A stretch of DNA of 64,000 nt from Dissulfurirhabdus thermomarina (GCF_012979235.1 NZ_JAATWC010000001.1:62001-126000), one strand, 5' to 3'. Shown: positions 23,164 through 37,829, counted from the stretch's first letter. The notes: generated by a model from the sequence alone, not told the origin. Numbers and translations: made by a program.

Positions 23164-25326
23164 TCAGACCAGCCAGATCCGCCGCTCGAAGTCTTCGTCG
23201 GGGACGGTGACCACCAGGGGGCCCTCTCGGGGCCACCGGTCCAGGACCAGGCCGTCCCGGAGGAGGTCGACCCGGAAGGAGAGGCGCTCGTTCTTGGCCG
23301 CGCCCAGGAGGGCGAAGGGCAGGGCGACCTCGACGATCTCCCCCACGGCCCAGCGGATGCCCGCCACCGAGAGATCCACCCCGGCGTCGTCCAGCCGGGC
23401 CTCAGCACTCCAGCCTCCTTCCGGACCCGGCCGGATGTGGAGCGCCGCCTCGGCCTCCCCCCGCCAGGAGAGCCGAAGGGAGAGGCCGGGCTCCCAGTCG
23501 CGGAAGTCCGTGTCGGTGGGATCCAGCCGCACGTAGAAGCGCTCGAGGTCGAAACCGTAGAGGATCCGGCGGACCGGGGCCTCGCCCCGGTGCATGGCCC
23601 CCCCGAGGTCGCCCAGGGCCAGGGAGCCCGCCCCCTTCCACTCCCAGTAGTGGGTCCGCCGGCCATCCACCACCGGGTGGAGGAAGCCCTTGGGCTCCTC
23701 GGCGGGGAGGACCGGCCGGGGCCGCCGGACCGGCACCTGGACGGCGGCGGGGACGGGCCGGCCGATCCGCCGGAAGACCTCCTGGAGGTAGTGGCGGAAG
23801 AGCCGGTCGAACTCGTAGGCGTAGTCCGTCACGAACTGGTCCCCGAACCACCAGAACCAGTCGCTTCCCTCCGCCGCGAGCACCGCCTCCAGGGCCGCCT
23901 CCCGGTCCGCCTCGCCCACCTCCCCGGCGGCCAGCGCCCGGTCCAAGGCCGCCCGGGTCTCCGACAGGAGGCTCCAGGCCCGGTTCTCCTCCTCACCCCC
24001 GATCCAGATCCCGAAATCGCTGTTGATCCACGAGCCGGAATAGAGGTGGGCGATGGACCGCTCCGGGGGGTGGGCCTCCAGGTAGCCGCCCACGGTCACG
24101 GGGACGAGGTCCGGGTCGGCCTCGAGGGCGCGGTAGAGGCCCGAGAGGAAGGCTTCCCCCCCGTCGGGGTAGTATTCCCAGGGGTTCTCCCCGTCGAGGA
24201 TCACCGCCACCAGGGGCGGTTCGTCCATCTCGCGGCACCGCTCCCGGATCTCTCGGAGGCGCCCGGTGAAGTCGGCCACGGCCACCGCCGGGTCCGTCTT
24301 CTGGTAGACGAACCCGATGGCGTCGGAGAGCTCGTGGTGCCGGAAGACCATGTCCACCGAGGCCCCCTCCCATTCCGCCCGGTAGGGCCGGAAGAGGTCC
24401 AGCGGGCCGGCCCCGTCGCCGAGGGACCGAAACAGGATGCCCTCGTCGCTGGCGGCCCACCCGAAGCCCGCCTCCTGGACCAGGGGGATGATCTCCGGGG
24501 AGACGGCCCCCTCGGAGGGCCAGAGTCCCCGGGGCGGGGCCCCGAAGCACTCCTCGAAGCACCGCCGCGCCCGGACGAGCTGTTCCAGGGCGTCTTCCGG
24601 ATGTTGGAACCGGCGGGGAAGGGCGATCTCCGGCCTCGGGCGGCGCCCCGTGTCCGTGTCCACCAAGAGCGGCAGGATCGGGTGGAAGAAGGGGCTGGTG
24701 GACAGCTCCACCCGGCCCTCCTCCTGGAGGGCGCGGTAGGCCGGGATGAGGCCCGCCAGGGTCTCGAGGTGGAGGTCGAGCAGGGCCGCTTTCTCCTCCT
24801 CGGTGAAGAGGCGGCCCTTGGCGAGCAGCTCCTGGACCAGCGGGGCCTTTCGGCCGGCGAACCCAACCCACGCCAGGTTGAACCAGACCTGGAGGTCCCG
24901 CAGATCCTGGGCGGAGAAGGCGGCGACCACATCGTCCGCCCGGGCCGGATCGAATTCCCGGCCCCGCCGCTCGAGCAACTCCCGGTAGCGGGGATAGGGA
25001 TCCACCATGGTGGGCCAGTGGCAGCTGAAGAAGTGGGCCAGGACGAAGGCCCGTTCCGCCGGCCGGAGGTCCTCGGCCGGACGCCGGCTGACCTCCAGGA
25101 AGTCGTCGCTGATCCCCCGGCCGTAGGCCTCGATCTGGCGGAGGAGGGAGGGAACGAGGTTGAAGGTGACCGGCACCCCGGCGGCCGCGGCGGCGGCCGC
25201 CATGTCGGCGTAGGCCTTGACCCCGTGGAGCCGGACCCACGGCATGACCAGGCGCCCCGCCGCCGGGTCCAGGTACCGGGGCTGGTGCATGTGCCAGAGA
25301 AAGGCGACATGCAGGGGGTGGGACAT
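23164..25326 (-). CDS. Glycoside hydrolase family 57 protein
   Basis: A 720-residue GH57 alpha-glucan hydrolase/transferase. Start MSHPLHVAFLWHMHQPRYL is behind an AAGGAG site. Conserved region 1 (HMHQPRY) is at the N-terminus. GLWPSEGAVSPEIIPLVQEA near residue 265 carries the catalytic Glu. HHELSDAIGF and VILDGENPWEYYPDGG follow. The C-terminal 200 residues form a beta-rich domain, as in bacterial amylopullulanase-like GH57. There is no signal peptide, so it acts in the cytoplasm, probably on glycogen-type glucans. It is followed by galT. Confidence 0.93.
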   Translation of the reverse strand: MSHPLHVAFLWHMHQPRYLDPAAGRLVMPWVRLHGVKAYADMAAAAAAAGVPVTFNLVPSLLRQIEAYGRGISDDFLEVSRRPAEDLRPAERAFVLAHFFSCHWPTMVDPYPRYRELLERRGREFDPARADDVVAAFSAQDLRDLQVWFNLAWVGFAGRKAPLVQELLAKGRLFTEEEKAALLDLHLETLAGLIPAYRALQEEGRVELSTSPFFHPILPLLVDTDTGRRPRPEIALPRRFQHPEDALEQLVRARRCFEECFGAPPRGLWPSEGAVSPEIIPLVQEAGFGWAASDEGILFRSLGDGAGPLDLFRPYRAEWEGASVDMVFRHHELSDAIGFVYQKTDPAVAVADFTGRLREIRERCREMDEPPLVAVILDGENPWEYYPDGGEAFLSGLYRALEADPDLVPVTVGGYLEAHPPERSIAHLYSGSWINSDFGIWIGGEEENRAWSLLSETRAALDRALAAGEVGEADREAALEAVLAAEGSDWFWWFGDQFVTDYAYEFDRLFRHYLQEVFRRIGRPVPAAVQVPVRRPRPVLPAEEPKGFLHPVVDGRRTHYWEWKGAGSLALGDLGGAMHRGEAPVRRILYGFDLERFYVRLDPTDTDFRDWEPGLSLRLSWRGEAEAALHIRPGPEGGWSAEARLDDAGVDLSVAGIRWAVGEIVEVALPFALLGAAKNERLSFRVDLLRDGLVLDRWPREGPLVVTVPDEDFERRIWLV

Positions 25327-25380
25327 GGGACGGCGCTCCTTCCGCCGGGGGACGTGGCGCCGACCGGCCCCGGGGCCGGT

Positions 25381-25553
25381 CATGTCACTGACGGCGTTGC
25401 AATAAAGTCGCGGGCTGCTTCGGTGCTTCGGATGCCCTCGTCATTGCGGCGTACTTAAAGTACGCCTCATTCCTCGACATCCTCGCGCCGTGCATTCGGC
25501 GATCTTTGCTGGGCCATCACTCAGAGGCCTTTTTACGACGCCATCATGTCACT
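25381..25553 (-). repeat. Dispersed MITE-like repeat, copy B, with flanking direct repeats
   Basis: The element (about 25390-25544) has inverted ends, TGACGGCGTTGCAA on the left and, read inward from the right, TGATGGCGTCGTAA. Its centre is a perfect 19-bp palindrome GGCGTACTTAAAGTACGCC (25448-25466). The 9-mer CATGTCACT occurs at 25381-25389 and again at 25545-25553, as expected of a target-site duplication. It fills the gap between the GH57 start and the dksA stop, so it may act as a terminator for dksA. Confidence 0.8.
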
Positions 25554-25560
25554 TTCGGGA

Positions 25561-25923
25561 TCAAAGGCCCTTGGCCTTCTCTTCCTGCTCCTGCTTGGAC
25601 TTGCACTCGATGCAGAGGGTGGTGACGGGCCGGGCCTCGAGCCGCTTGAAGCCGATCTCTTCCTCGCACTCCTCGCAGATCCCGTAGGTCCCGTCTTCGA
25701 TCCGTTCCAGGGCCTTCTGGATCTTGCGGATGAGCTTCCGCTCCCTGTCGCGGATCCGCAGCTCGAAGTTCCGGTCGGACTCCACGGTGGCCCGGTCGGT
25801 GGGATCCGGGAACCGGTCGTCCTGATCGGTCATCTCCTCGAGGGTCTTGTCCGCCTCCCCCAGGAGCTCCGCGAGCTTCTCCTCCAGCAACCGGCGGAAG
25901 TACTCCAACTGCTCCCTTTCCAT
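25561..25923 (-). CDS. dksA: RNA polymerase-binding transcription factor DksA
   Basis: Binds the RNA polymerase secondary channel and works with ppGpp in the stringent response. The 120-residue product has the coiled coil (about residues 5-75), the tip Asp pair near TDQDDRFPDP, and a four-Cys zinc finger ICEECEEEIG plus LCIECKSKQE. A strong AGGAGGATAACG site precedes the ATG. It is the last gene of the rpoZ-dnaJ-moaC-dksA run, 39 bp after moaC. It sits just in front of repeat copy B. Confidence 0.95.
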   Translation of the reverse strand: MEREQLEYFRRLLEEKLAELLGEADKTLEEMTDQDDRFPDPTDRATVESDRNFELRIRDRERKLIRKIQKALERIEDGTYGICEECEEEIGFKRLEARPVTTLCIECKSKQEQEEKAKGL

Positions 25924-25962
25924 GTGCGTTATCCTCCTAGTGGCCCCCGCGGGGCGCCCTCC

Positions 25963-26436
25963 TCACCGCTCCCAGTCGCCGCTCTTGCCGCCGGACTTCC
26001 GGACCAGGTGGACCGTCTCGATGGTCATGCCCTTGTCCACGGACTTGCACATGTCGTAGATGGCGAGGGCGGCCACGGACACCGCCGTGAGGGCCTCCAT
26101 CTCGACCCCGGTGGCGGCCCGGGTCCGCACCCGCGCCTCCACCTCCACGGCGTGCTCTCCGGCCAGGGCCTCGAAGTGGACCTCCACCGCCTCCACGGGC
26201 AGGGGGTGGCAGAGGGGGATGAGCTGGTCCACCCGCTTGGCGGCCATGATGCCCGCCACCCGCGCCACGGCCAGGACGTCTCCCTTGGGGATCTCGCCCC
26301 GCACCAAGAGCTCGAAGGCCCGCTCCCCGAGCCGGACCCGCCCCCGGGCCACGGCCTCGCGCACCGTGGCGGGCTTGCCCGAGACGTCCACCATCCGGGC
26401 CTGGCCCTGGGCGTCGATGTGGGTGAACGCGGTCAT
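25963..26436 (-). CDS. moaC: Cyclic pyranopterin monophosphate synthase
   Basis: Second step of molybdopterin cofactor synthesis. The 157-residue product shows the MoaC motifs MVDVSGKPATVREAVARG, AGIMAAKRVDQLIPLCHPLP and ATGVEMEALTAVSVAALAIY, with catalytic Lys in DMCKSVDKGM. Residue VRKSGGKSGDW closes the active site. It is placed between dnaJ (6 bp) and dksA. No other moa genes are in the window. Confidence 0.97.
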   Translation of the reverse strand: MTAFTHIDAQGQARMVDVSGKPATVREAVARGRVRLGERAFELLVRGEIPKGDVLAVARVAGIMAAKRVDQLIPLCHPLPVEAVEVHFEALAGEHAVEVEARVRTRAATGVEMEALTAVSVAALAIYDMCKSVDKGMTIETVHLVRKSGGKSGDWER

Positions 26437-26442
26437 GATCCC

Positions 26443-27552
26443 CTACCGCCCGCTCCCCGCGTGGAAGATCTTGCGGAAGAAGCCGCCCTCGTCCTTCTCC
26501 TTCTCGATCCGATCGAACTCCTCCAGGAGCTCCCGCTGGCGGTCGGTGAGCCGGGTGGGGGTCACCACCGTCACCTCCACCACCTGGTCCCCGGTGCCGA
26601 ACCCCCTGAGGTCGGGGGCCCCGAGGCCCTTGAGCCGGAAGACGTCGCCGGTCTGGGTCCCGGCCGGGATGGAGAGGGCCTCCGTCCCGTCCAGGGTCGG
26701 GACCTCCAGGTCGGCCCCGAGGGCGGCCTGGACCACGGAGACCGGCAGCCGGCAGAAGACGTCCCGCCCCCGCCGCTCGAAGATGTCGTGGGGCTTCACG
26801 TGGATGACGATGTAGAGGTCGCCCGGCGGCCCCCCGCGAAGCCCGCCCTCGCCCTCGCCCCGGAGGCGGAGCCGGGAGCCGGTGTCCACGCCGGCCGGGA
26901 TCCGGACGGCCACCTTCCGGCGCCGGGTCACCCGGCCCTCGCCGCGGCAGGTGCGGCACGGGTCGAGAACCGCGAACCCCCGCCCCTGGCACCCCGGGCA
27001 TGTGGAGGCCACCCGGAAGAAGCCCTCGGTCCGGACCACCTGGCCCCGGCCGCCGCAGAGGCGGCAGACGGACTTCCGGCTCTCCGCGCCCATCCCGGTG
27101 CCGTTACAGTCCGGGCACGTCTCGCGCCGGGAGAGGGAGACCTCGGTCTCGGCCCCCCGGACCGCGTCGCGGAAGGAGACCTGGAGGTCGTAGCGGAGGT
27201 CGGCGCCCGGCTCGGGACCCGTCCCCGCCCGGCCGCCCGGGCGGTGGGAGAAGCCGAAGAAGTCCTCGAAGATCTCGCTGAAGGCGCTGAAGATGTCGTC
27301 GTAGCCGCCGAAGCCATGGAAGCCGGTGCCGGCCACCCCCTCGTGGCCGTGGAGGTCGTAGGCCCGGCGCTTGTCCGGATCGCGGAGCACCTCGTAGGCC
27401 TCCGCCGCCTCCTTGAACCGCTCCTCGGCCTCCTTGTCGCCGGGGTTCCGGTCGGGATGGTACTTGAGCGCCAGGGCCCGGTAGGCCTTCTTGATCTCCT
27501 CGGCGGAGGCCGTCCGGGCGACGCCGAGTATCTCGTAGTAGTCGCGCTTCAT
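26443..27552 (-). CDS. dnaJ: Type I DnaJ (Hsp40) co-chaperone
   Basis: Stimulates DnaK ATPase and delivers substrates. The 369-residue product has the J domain with [19 protein letters not shown], a G/F-rich stretch with alternating Phe ([20 protein letters not shown]), and four CxxCxGxG zinc repeats ([32 protein letters not shown]). A C-terminal substrate domain completes the protein. dnaK and grpE are not here. It follows rpoZ by 7 bp. Confidence 0.96.
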   Translation of the reverse strand: MKRDYYEILGVARTASAEEIKKAYRALALKYHPDRNPGDKEAEERFKEAAEAYEVLRDPDKRRAYDLHGHEGVAGTGFHGFGGYDDIFSAFSEIFEDFFGFSHRPGGRAGTGPEPGADLRYDLQVSFRDAVRGAETEVSLSRRETCPDCNGTGMGAESRKSVCRLCGGRGQVVRTEGFFRVASTCPGCQGRGFAVLDPCRTCRGEGRVTRRRKVAVRIPAGVDTGSRLRLRGEGEGGLRGGPPGDLYIVIHVKPHDIFERRGRDVFCRLPVSVVQAALGADLEVPTLDGTEALSIPAGTQTGDVFRLKGLGAPDLRGFGTGDQVVEVTVVTPTRLTDRQRELLEEFDRIEKEKDEGGFFRKIFHAGSGR

Positions 27553-27559
27553 GGCCGGC

Positions 27560-27880
27560 TCAGGCCGGGGTTCCCTCCGGCGCCGTCCCGGCGGCGGCCG
27601 GGGCCTCGGGCGCGGCCTCGCCCTCGGGCAGCTCCACGGGGGCCTCCAGGGTCTTGATGGCCTGGCGCTCCTCGGCCTCCCGGGCCAGCTCGTCGAGGTT
27701 GTCGAAGCGGACCTTGCCGGCGGCGATCTCCCGGAGGGCCACCACGATCTCCTTGTTCTTGCATCGGACCAGGGGCTCGGCCCCCTTGCGCAACTGCTTC
27801 ACCCTCTCGATGGCCAGGTGCACCAGCTCGAAACGGTTGGAGACGTGCCTCAGGCAATCCTCGACGGTGACTCGTGCCAT
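27560..27880 (-). CDS. rpoZ: RNA polymerase omega subunit
   Basis: Assembly subunit of RNA polymerase that binds the beta' C-terminus. The start [20 protein letters not shown] follows GGAGGGAAAA. The core ends with [15 protein letters not shown] near residue 58. A Glu/Ala/Pro-rich tail of about 45 residues extends the 106-residue chain beyond the usual size. It heads the operon with dnaJ, moaC and dksA, a mix of transcription and proteostasis functions. Confidence 0.93.
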   Translation of the reverse strand: MARVTVEDCLRHVSNRFELVHLAIERVKQLRKGAEPLVRCKNKEIVVALREIAAGKVRFDNLDELAREAEERQAIKTLEAPVELPEGEAAPEAPAAAGTAPEGTPA

Positions 27881-28195
27881 TTTTCCCTCCAGTGGCGGGT
27901 CTGGTCCCGGGCCGTTGTTTCTTATCGGCCCGGCGGGCCGAAAGGCTGATTTCCGGTGGCGGTGGACCCGGCCCCGTCCGGTGCCTCCGGCCAGAACTCC
28001 CGAAAGGAGCAATTATAACCTTGGAAGGCCGGAAAGCAATCCCCGGCGGCCAGCCCGGTGGCGGACCGGGCGCTTTCTTGCTAAAGAAGTAAGGTCCTTG
28101 GCGAGGCCTTTCAACCAGGACGAGGCCTCTTCGCGGTCGGCGCATCTTTAAAACCGACGCCATCCCGGGCCGGGCAGGGAGACGGAGAGAAAGCT
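27881..28195. other. Divergent intergenic region rpoZ / comM
   Basis: About 315 bp with no gene that I can support. It contains the rpoZ-side promoter candidate near 28012-28039. The comM-side third holds an imperfect TTCTT-GCTA-AAGAA inverted repeat and a GGAGAGAAAGCT ribosome binding site. The GC-rich middle could form hairpins, but I recognise no riboswitch. Confidence 0.5.
28012..28039 (-). promoter_or_regulatory. Candidate sigma-70 promoter of rpoZ-dnaJ-moaC-dksA
   Basis: On the minus strand TTGCTT (28039-28034) is followed after 16 bp by a perfect TATAAT (28017-28012). Transcription would begin near 28005, giving a leader of about 125 nt before rpoZ. Confidence 0.5.
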
Positions 28196-29731
28196 ATGCT
28201 GGCCATCGCACGAAGCGGGGTGGCCCTGGGGGTGGAGGCCTTCCCCGTGGCCGTGGAGACCGACGTGGCCCAGGGCCTTCCCGCCTTCACGGTGGTAGGG
28301 TTGGCCGAGGGGGCGGTCCGGGAGAGCCGGGAGCGGGTGAAGTCCGCCATCAAGAACTGCGGCTACCCCTTCCCCACCCGGAAGATCACGGTGAACCTGG
28401 CCCCGGCGGATCTCAAGAAGGACGCCGCGGGCCTGGATCTTCCCATGGCCGCGGCGGTCCTGGCCGCCGGGGGCGTCGTCCCGCCCGAGGCCCTGGACCG
28501 CTACTGCCTGGTGGGGGAGCTGTCCCTCGACGGATCGGTGAAACCCGCCCGGGGCGTCCTTCCCCTGGCCATGGCGGCCCGCAAGTGGCAGGTGGACGGC
28601 CTGGTGGTGCCGGCGCCCAACGCCCGGGAGGGGGCCGTGGTGGGCGAGGTCCCCATCTTCCCGGTGGAGCATCTCTCCCAGGTGGTGGACTTCCTCCGGG
28701 GCGCCGCGGCCATCGCGCCGGTCCAGGTGGACCCGGCCACCTTGTTCTCCGACGACGGCCGGGAGGACTGCGACTTCCAGGACGTGGTGGGGCAGGAGCA
28801 CGCCAAGCGCGCCATCGAGGTGGCCGCTGCCGGCGGTCACAACATCCTCATGGTGGGCCCGCCGGGCTCCGGAAAGACCATGCTGGCCCGGCGGCTTCCC
28901 ACCATCCTGCCGCCGCTGGCCTTCACCGAGGCCCTGGAGACCACCTCGGTCTACAGCGTGGCCGGCCTCTTGGACCCCCACCAGGCCCTCGTCACGCGCC
29001 GCCCCTTCCGCGCCCCGCACCACACCATCTCCGACGCCGGCCTCATCGGGGGCGGCACCCACCCCCGCCCCGGCGAGGTGAGCCTGGCCCACAACGGGGT
29101 CCTCTTCCTGGACGAGCTGCCCGAGTTCCGGAAGAACGCCCTGGAATCCCTCCGCCAGCCCCTGGAAGACGGCTTCGTCACCATCTCCCGGGTCTCCCAG
29201 ACCCTCACCTTCCCCGCCCGGGTGACTCTGGTCTGCTCCCAGAACCCCTGCCCCTGCGGCTACTACGGCGACCCGCAGCGGCCCTGCACCTGCCACCCCC
29301 GGGAGGTCCACCGCTACCGGCGCCGCATCTCCGGGCCCCTCCTCGACCGGATCGACATCCAGATCGAGGTCCCGGCGGTCCCCTACCGCGACCTGGCCCG
29401 GTCACGCCGCGGGGAACCCTCCGCCGAGATCCGGCGGCGGGTCCTGGCCGCCCGGGAACGCCAGCACCGGCGTTTCGCCGGCCTCCCCCTCCACTGCAAC
29501 GCCCAGATGGGGGCCCGGGAGGTCCGCCGCTTCTGCCGCCTCGAGACCGAGGCCCTCTCCTTCCTGGAAGAGGCGAGCCGCCGGCTCCACCTGAGCGCCC
29601 GGGCCTTCCACCGGATCCAGAAGATCGCCCGGACCATCGCCGACCTCGAGGCCGCCCCGGACATCCGCCTGCCCCACGTGGCCGAGGCCGTCCAGTACCG
29701 GAGCCTCGACCGGGGGGACGGCGCCGCCTGA
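28196..29731 (+). CDS. comM: ComM/YifB-family AAA+ ATPase (Mg-chelatase-like)
   Basis: Hexameric helicase-like ATPase that promotes branch migration during natural transformation in Gammaproteobacteria. The 511-residue product has an N-terminal Lon-protease-like fold (VVGLAEGAVRESRERVKSAI), Walker A VGPPGSGKTML near residue 225, Walker B GVLFLDELPEF near 305, and a zinc-like Cys segment NPCPCGYYGDPQRPCTCHP. The Mg-chelatase C-terminal lid closes it. No competence genes flank it. The next gene begins 2 bp after its stop. Confidence 0.94.
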   Translation: MLAIARSGVALGVEAFPVAVETDVAQGLPAFTVVGLAEGAVRESRERVKSAIKNCGYPFPTRKITVNLAPADLKKDAAGLDLPMAAAVLAAGGVVPPEALDRYCLVGELSLDGSVKPARGVLPLAMAARKWQVDGLVVPAPNAREGAVVGEVPIFPVEHLSQVVDFLRGAAAIAPVQVDPATLFSDDGREDCDFQDVVGQEHAKRAIEVAAAGGHNILMVGPPGSGKTMLARRLPTILPPLAFTEALETTSVYSVAGLLDPHQALVTRRPFRAPHHTISDAGLIGGGTHPRPGEVSLAHNGVLFLDELPEFRKNALESLRQPLEDGFVTISRVSQTLTFPARVTLVCSQNPCPCGYYGDPQRPCTCHPREVHRYRRRISGPLLDRIDIQIEVPAVPYRDLARSRRGEPSAEIRRRVLAARERQHRRFAGLPLHCNAQMGAREVRRFCRLETEALSFLEEASRRLHLSARAFHRIQKIARTIADLEAAPDIRLPHVAEAVQYRSLDRGDGAA

Positions 29732-29733
29732 AC

Positions 29734-30465
29734 ATGGCCCCCGGGCCCGAACTGATCCTCGTGGGCACCGTCCACCTCGACCCCCGGGGCCCCGAGGCCC
29801 TGGAGGCCCTCCTCCTCCGCCTCCCGGCCCGGGTCTTCACCGTGGAGATCAGCGCCTTCTCCGTACGGTACCGGGAGGCCGTGGAACGCGCCTGGTCCCG
29901 GCGCCTGGCCGGTTCCCTGGCCGCCCTCCCGCCGGCCGCCCGCGGCCACGCCGGCATCCGCCTCGTCCGGCGCCAGATCCGGATGCCCTTCGAGTGGGAG
30001 GTGACTCGCCGGGTCGCCCGCCGGCTCGGCCGTCCCTGTATCCCGGTGGATTCCGGCGCCCTCTCCCGGCGAGAGCTCCCCCGCTGGGAGGCGGAGCTCC
30101 TTTCGCCCGAGAACCTCGCCGCCCTGGTGACGGGGCCCGACTACGACCTGGAGGCCCGGATCGGCTCTCACTACCGGGAGGCCCTCCGGACCCTCGAGGG
30201 CGGGGAGCCCCCGGACCCCGCGGGGGCCTCCGGCGGCGACCCGGTCACGGGCTTCTCCGGCTGGGCCGAGCGGGAGCGGCGGGTGGCCCGGCGGATCCGC
30301 CGGATCCTCGCCCGGTGCGGCCCCCTGGTCCACGTGGGTGGGTGGGAACACCTCCGCACCGGGGCCCCGTGGCCCACCCTGGCACGCCTCCTCGCCGATC
30401 TCCGCCCCCGGCGGATCCTCCTCCGGGACCCGGCCGCCCCGAGGGAGCTCCCGCCGCCCGTTTGA
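29734..30465 (+). CDS. Unrecognised protein with TraB/PrgY-like N-terminus
   Basis: A 243-residue Arg-rich protein beginning MAPGPELILVGTVHLDPRG. The opening beta strand, GTVH motif, and later ARVFTVEISAFSVRYRE resemble the start of TraB/PrgY-type proteins (GTxH followed by VxVEL). The rest shows no motif I can name, and there is no membrane segment. It begins 2 bp after comM and lies 74 bp before serS. The TraB resemblance is weak; treat as conserved hypothetical. Confidence 0.6.
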   Translation: MAPGPELILVGTVHLDPRGPEALEALLLRLPARVFTVEISAFSVRYREAVERAWSRRLAGSLAALPPAARGHAGIRLVRRQIRMPFEWEVTRRVARRLGRPCIPVDSGALSRRELPRWEAELLSPENLAALVTGPDYDLEARIGSHYREALRTLEGGEPPDPAGASGGDPVTGFSGWAERERRVARRIRRILARCGPLVHVGGWEHLRTGAPWPTLARLLADLRPRRILLRDPAAPRELPPPV

Positions 30466-30491
30466 TTTCCCCCCTCGCCGCTGGTATATGA

Positions 30492-32451
<1,960 letters not shown>

Positions 32452-32455
<4 letters not shown>

Positions 32456-33597
32456 GGTTCCTCCTCCAGCCGGTGCACCAGGTTCCGGAGCCGGAAACCG
32501 GCGGGAACCGGCTCGGCCGCCACCGCCTTCCCTTGGACGAACACCTTGTGGGAATCTCCCATGCCCTGCGGGAGAAGGAGCATCTTGACGGCCGCGGCCT
32601 GGGGGGAGAAGGGCGGGGGCGGCCCGCCATCGAGGTCCCGAAGGGCCGCCTCCACGTCCAGGGAGGCCAGGAAGGACCACTGGGGGGCATAGCCCAGGGG
32701 CTGGAGGCCGAATCGGCGGCCCCACCGGGCCAGGTCCGTGAAGTTCACGTGGGCGGTGATGTCCCGCGTCCCCGGGTCCTGGAGGACGTCCGCGAAGGCC
32801 CTGTGGCCGCCGTAGGCGAGGAGCGTCCCCCCGGACCGGGCGGGGTGGAGGTACTCCCGCCGGGTGAAACCGTAGTCCACGGTCAGGACGAAGCCCCGGT
32901 CCAGGCCCCCCGCCGCCTCCCGGAGCCAGCGGCGGGCCTCCAGGTTGATCTCCGTCCGGTAGCCCGGCGGAAGGTCCGCCGGGAGGGCCGCCACCTCGGC
33001 CGCCAGTTCCGGGGACGACGGGGGCCCGGTGACCTCCCGGAAGGCCCCGCCCTCCCAGTCCACGTAGACCTCCCGGAACCCGTCCGCCTCCCGGACCACG
33101 AGGTGGACGGGAAAGGCGTCCAGGAGCTCGTTGGTCAGCACGCACCCGGGCGCCGGGGAAAGCTCGGCGGCGGCGCCCACCCAGCGCACCCGGTCCCCGT
33201 ACCGCTCAAGGCGCTCCGCCTGGAGCGCCTTGAGGTGTTCGAAGGGCTCCACGACGACGTACGTCACCCCGTCGAGGGCCGCCTTCCGCTCCAGGTAGCC
33301 CAGGATGTCCGCCGCGAGGTAGCCGGCGCCGGCCCCCTGCTCCACGACCCGGAAGGGCCCGCCGCCGAGGCGGGACCGGAAGTCCAGGAGCTGGCGGGCG
33401 CACAGGGCGCCGAAGAGCGGGTGGACGTGGGGGCTCGTGACGAAGTCCCCGGCCCGGCCCACCCGGAAACCCCGGGCATAGTAGCCCCCTTCCGGGTGGT
33501 AGAGCGCCGCCTCCATGAAATCCCGGAAGGAAACGGGCCCTTCGCGCCGGATCCTGTCCGATAAGATTTTGGTTAGATTTCTGGTAGATAATGTCAT
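32452..33597 (-). CDS. MidA/NDUFAF7-family SAM-dependent methyltransferase
   Basis: Family known for methylating an Arg of a respiratory complex I subunit in mitochondria; bacterial targets are less clear. The 381-residue form starts MTLSTRNLTKILSDRI. Family motifs are SFRDFMEAALYHPEGGYYA, the SAM loop EQGAGAGYLAADIL, VLTNELLDAFPVH and TVDYGFTRREY. A start at 33651 would add 18 residues. It couples to the HAD gene by 4-bp overlap and is divergent from dnaN. Confidence 0.88.
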
Positions 33598-33651
33598 CTT
33601 GTGGTATGGTCTTCCGAAACGATTCCGGGCCGGTTCCAGACCCCTGTTCAT

Positions 33652-33844
33652 AACATGTGAATGGATCCGTGGACATCTCCTTCACAAACTGCGCCCCGCC
33701 GGGCCCCCTGGAAAACGGCCCTTTTCGACAACAGGTTCTCCAGGTTTGAATTTTAACAATAACAACTACTTATTGTGTTTATCAAGTATTTGAACAGGCC
33801 TTCTTATCCTTTCTGGTTATAAATAGATATCAGGAGAATAAGAA
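33652..33844. other. AT-rich gap upstream of dnaN
   Basis: About 190 bp, the second strongly AT-rich patch in the window, with runs such as TTTGAATTTTAACAATAAC. It has TTATCCTTT and CCATTCACA, each only a partial match to the DnaA box TTATNCACA. GGTTATAAATAG lies close to dnaN, and AGGAGA is the ribosome binding site. A promoter for dnaN must be here. An origin of replication is possible but not shown by the sequence. Confidence 0.45.
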
Positions 33845-37428
<3,584 letters not shown>

Positions 37429-37624
37429 TGATGGCGTCGCGGGAATCGCCAATCACAGCGGTGCTTCCCATCGCATCGTCACTGCGGCGTATCCGGAGTA
37501 CGCCTCGTTCCCCGCGATGGTCGCGCCTTGTCCTTGGTGATTCCCGCTGATCCATCATCAGCGTCGCGCATCGGAGACCTTTGCCGGGCCATCCACCCGG
37601 AGGACTTTTTTTGCGAGGCCGTCA
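37429..37624 (-). repeat. Dispersed MITE-like repeat, copy C
   Basis: A 196-bp element, the longest copy. The left end reads TGATGGCGTCGCGGGAATCG and the right end, read inward, TGACGGCCTCGCAAAAAAAG, so the ends are imperfect inverted repeats. Internally it contains GGCGTA-N7-TACGCC and the reverse complement of GACAAGGCGCGACCATCGCG. It fills the whole gap from the gyrB stop to one base before the DUF6485 start codon, so that gene's ribosome binding site (GCGAGG) lies inside the repeat. Confidence 0.85.
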
Positions 37625-37625
37625 C

Positions 37626-37829
37626 ATGGAATGCCAGAAGGAGAAGAACCGCCAGCGCTGTCCCTGCACCTACGAGCCCTGTCCCCGGAAGGGGATCTGC
37701 TGCGAGTGCCTGCGCTACCACTTGAAGATGCGCCAACTGCCCGGTTGCTGCTTCCACGAGGCGGGGGAGCGGACCTACGACCGGAGCTTCGAGCACTTCG
37801 CCCGGCTGGTCCAGGCCGGGGAGGTCTAG
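37626..37829 (+). CDS. DUF6485-type small Cys-rich protein
   Basis: A 67-residue protein, start MECQKEKNRQRCPCTYEPCP followed by RKGICCECLRYHLKMRQLPG, with eight or more Cys and C-terminal ERTYDRSFEHFARL. This matches the DUF6485 pattern (CxCTYxPCxRKGxCCxCL), a probable metal-binding mini-protein of anaerobes. Function unknown. A longer in-frame start at 37581 would read through repeat sequence and is rejected. Confidence 0.8.
   Translation: MECQKEKNRQRCPCTYEPCPRKGICCECLRYHLKMRQLPGCCFHEAGERTYDRSFEHFARLVQAGEV

Noticed and set aside
21622-25458. A 1278-codon plus-strand open frame opposite galT and the GH57 gene
   Set aside because: The sequence is a shadow of the minus-strand genes, rich in Val/Gly/Pro/Glu, with no start signal or recognisable fold.
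33652-33844. oriC next to dnaN
   Set aside because: The gap is AT-rich and a parS site is near, but DnaA boxes are only partial (best match about 7 of 9) and not clustered, and dnaA is absent. Not enough to call an origin.
37479-37796. Minus-strand frame crossing repeat copy C and the DUF6485 gene
   Set aside because: Its end is a translated repeat (AGITKDKARPSRGTRR) also seen at other repeat copies, so it is an artefact.
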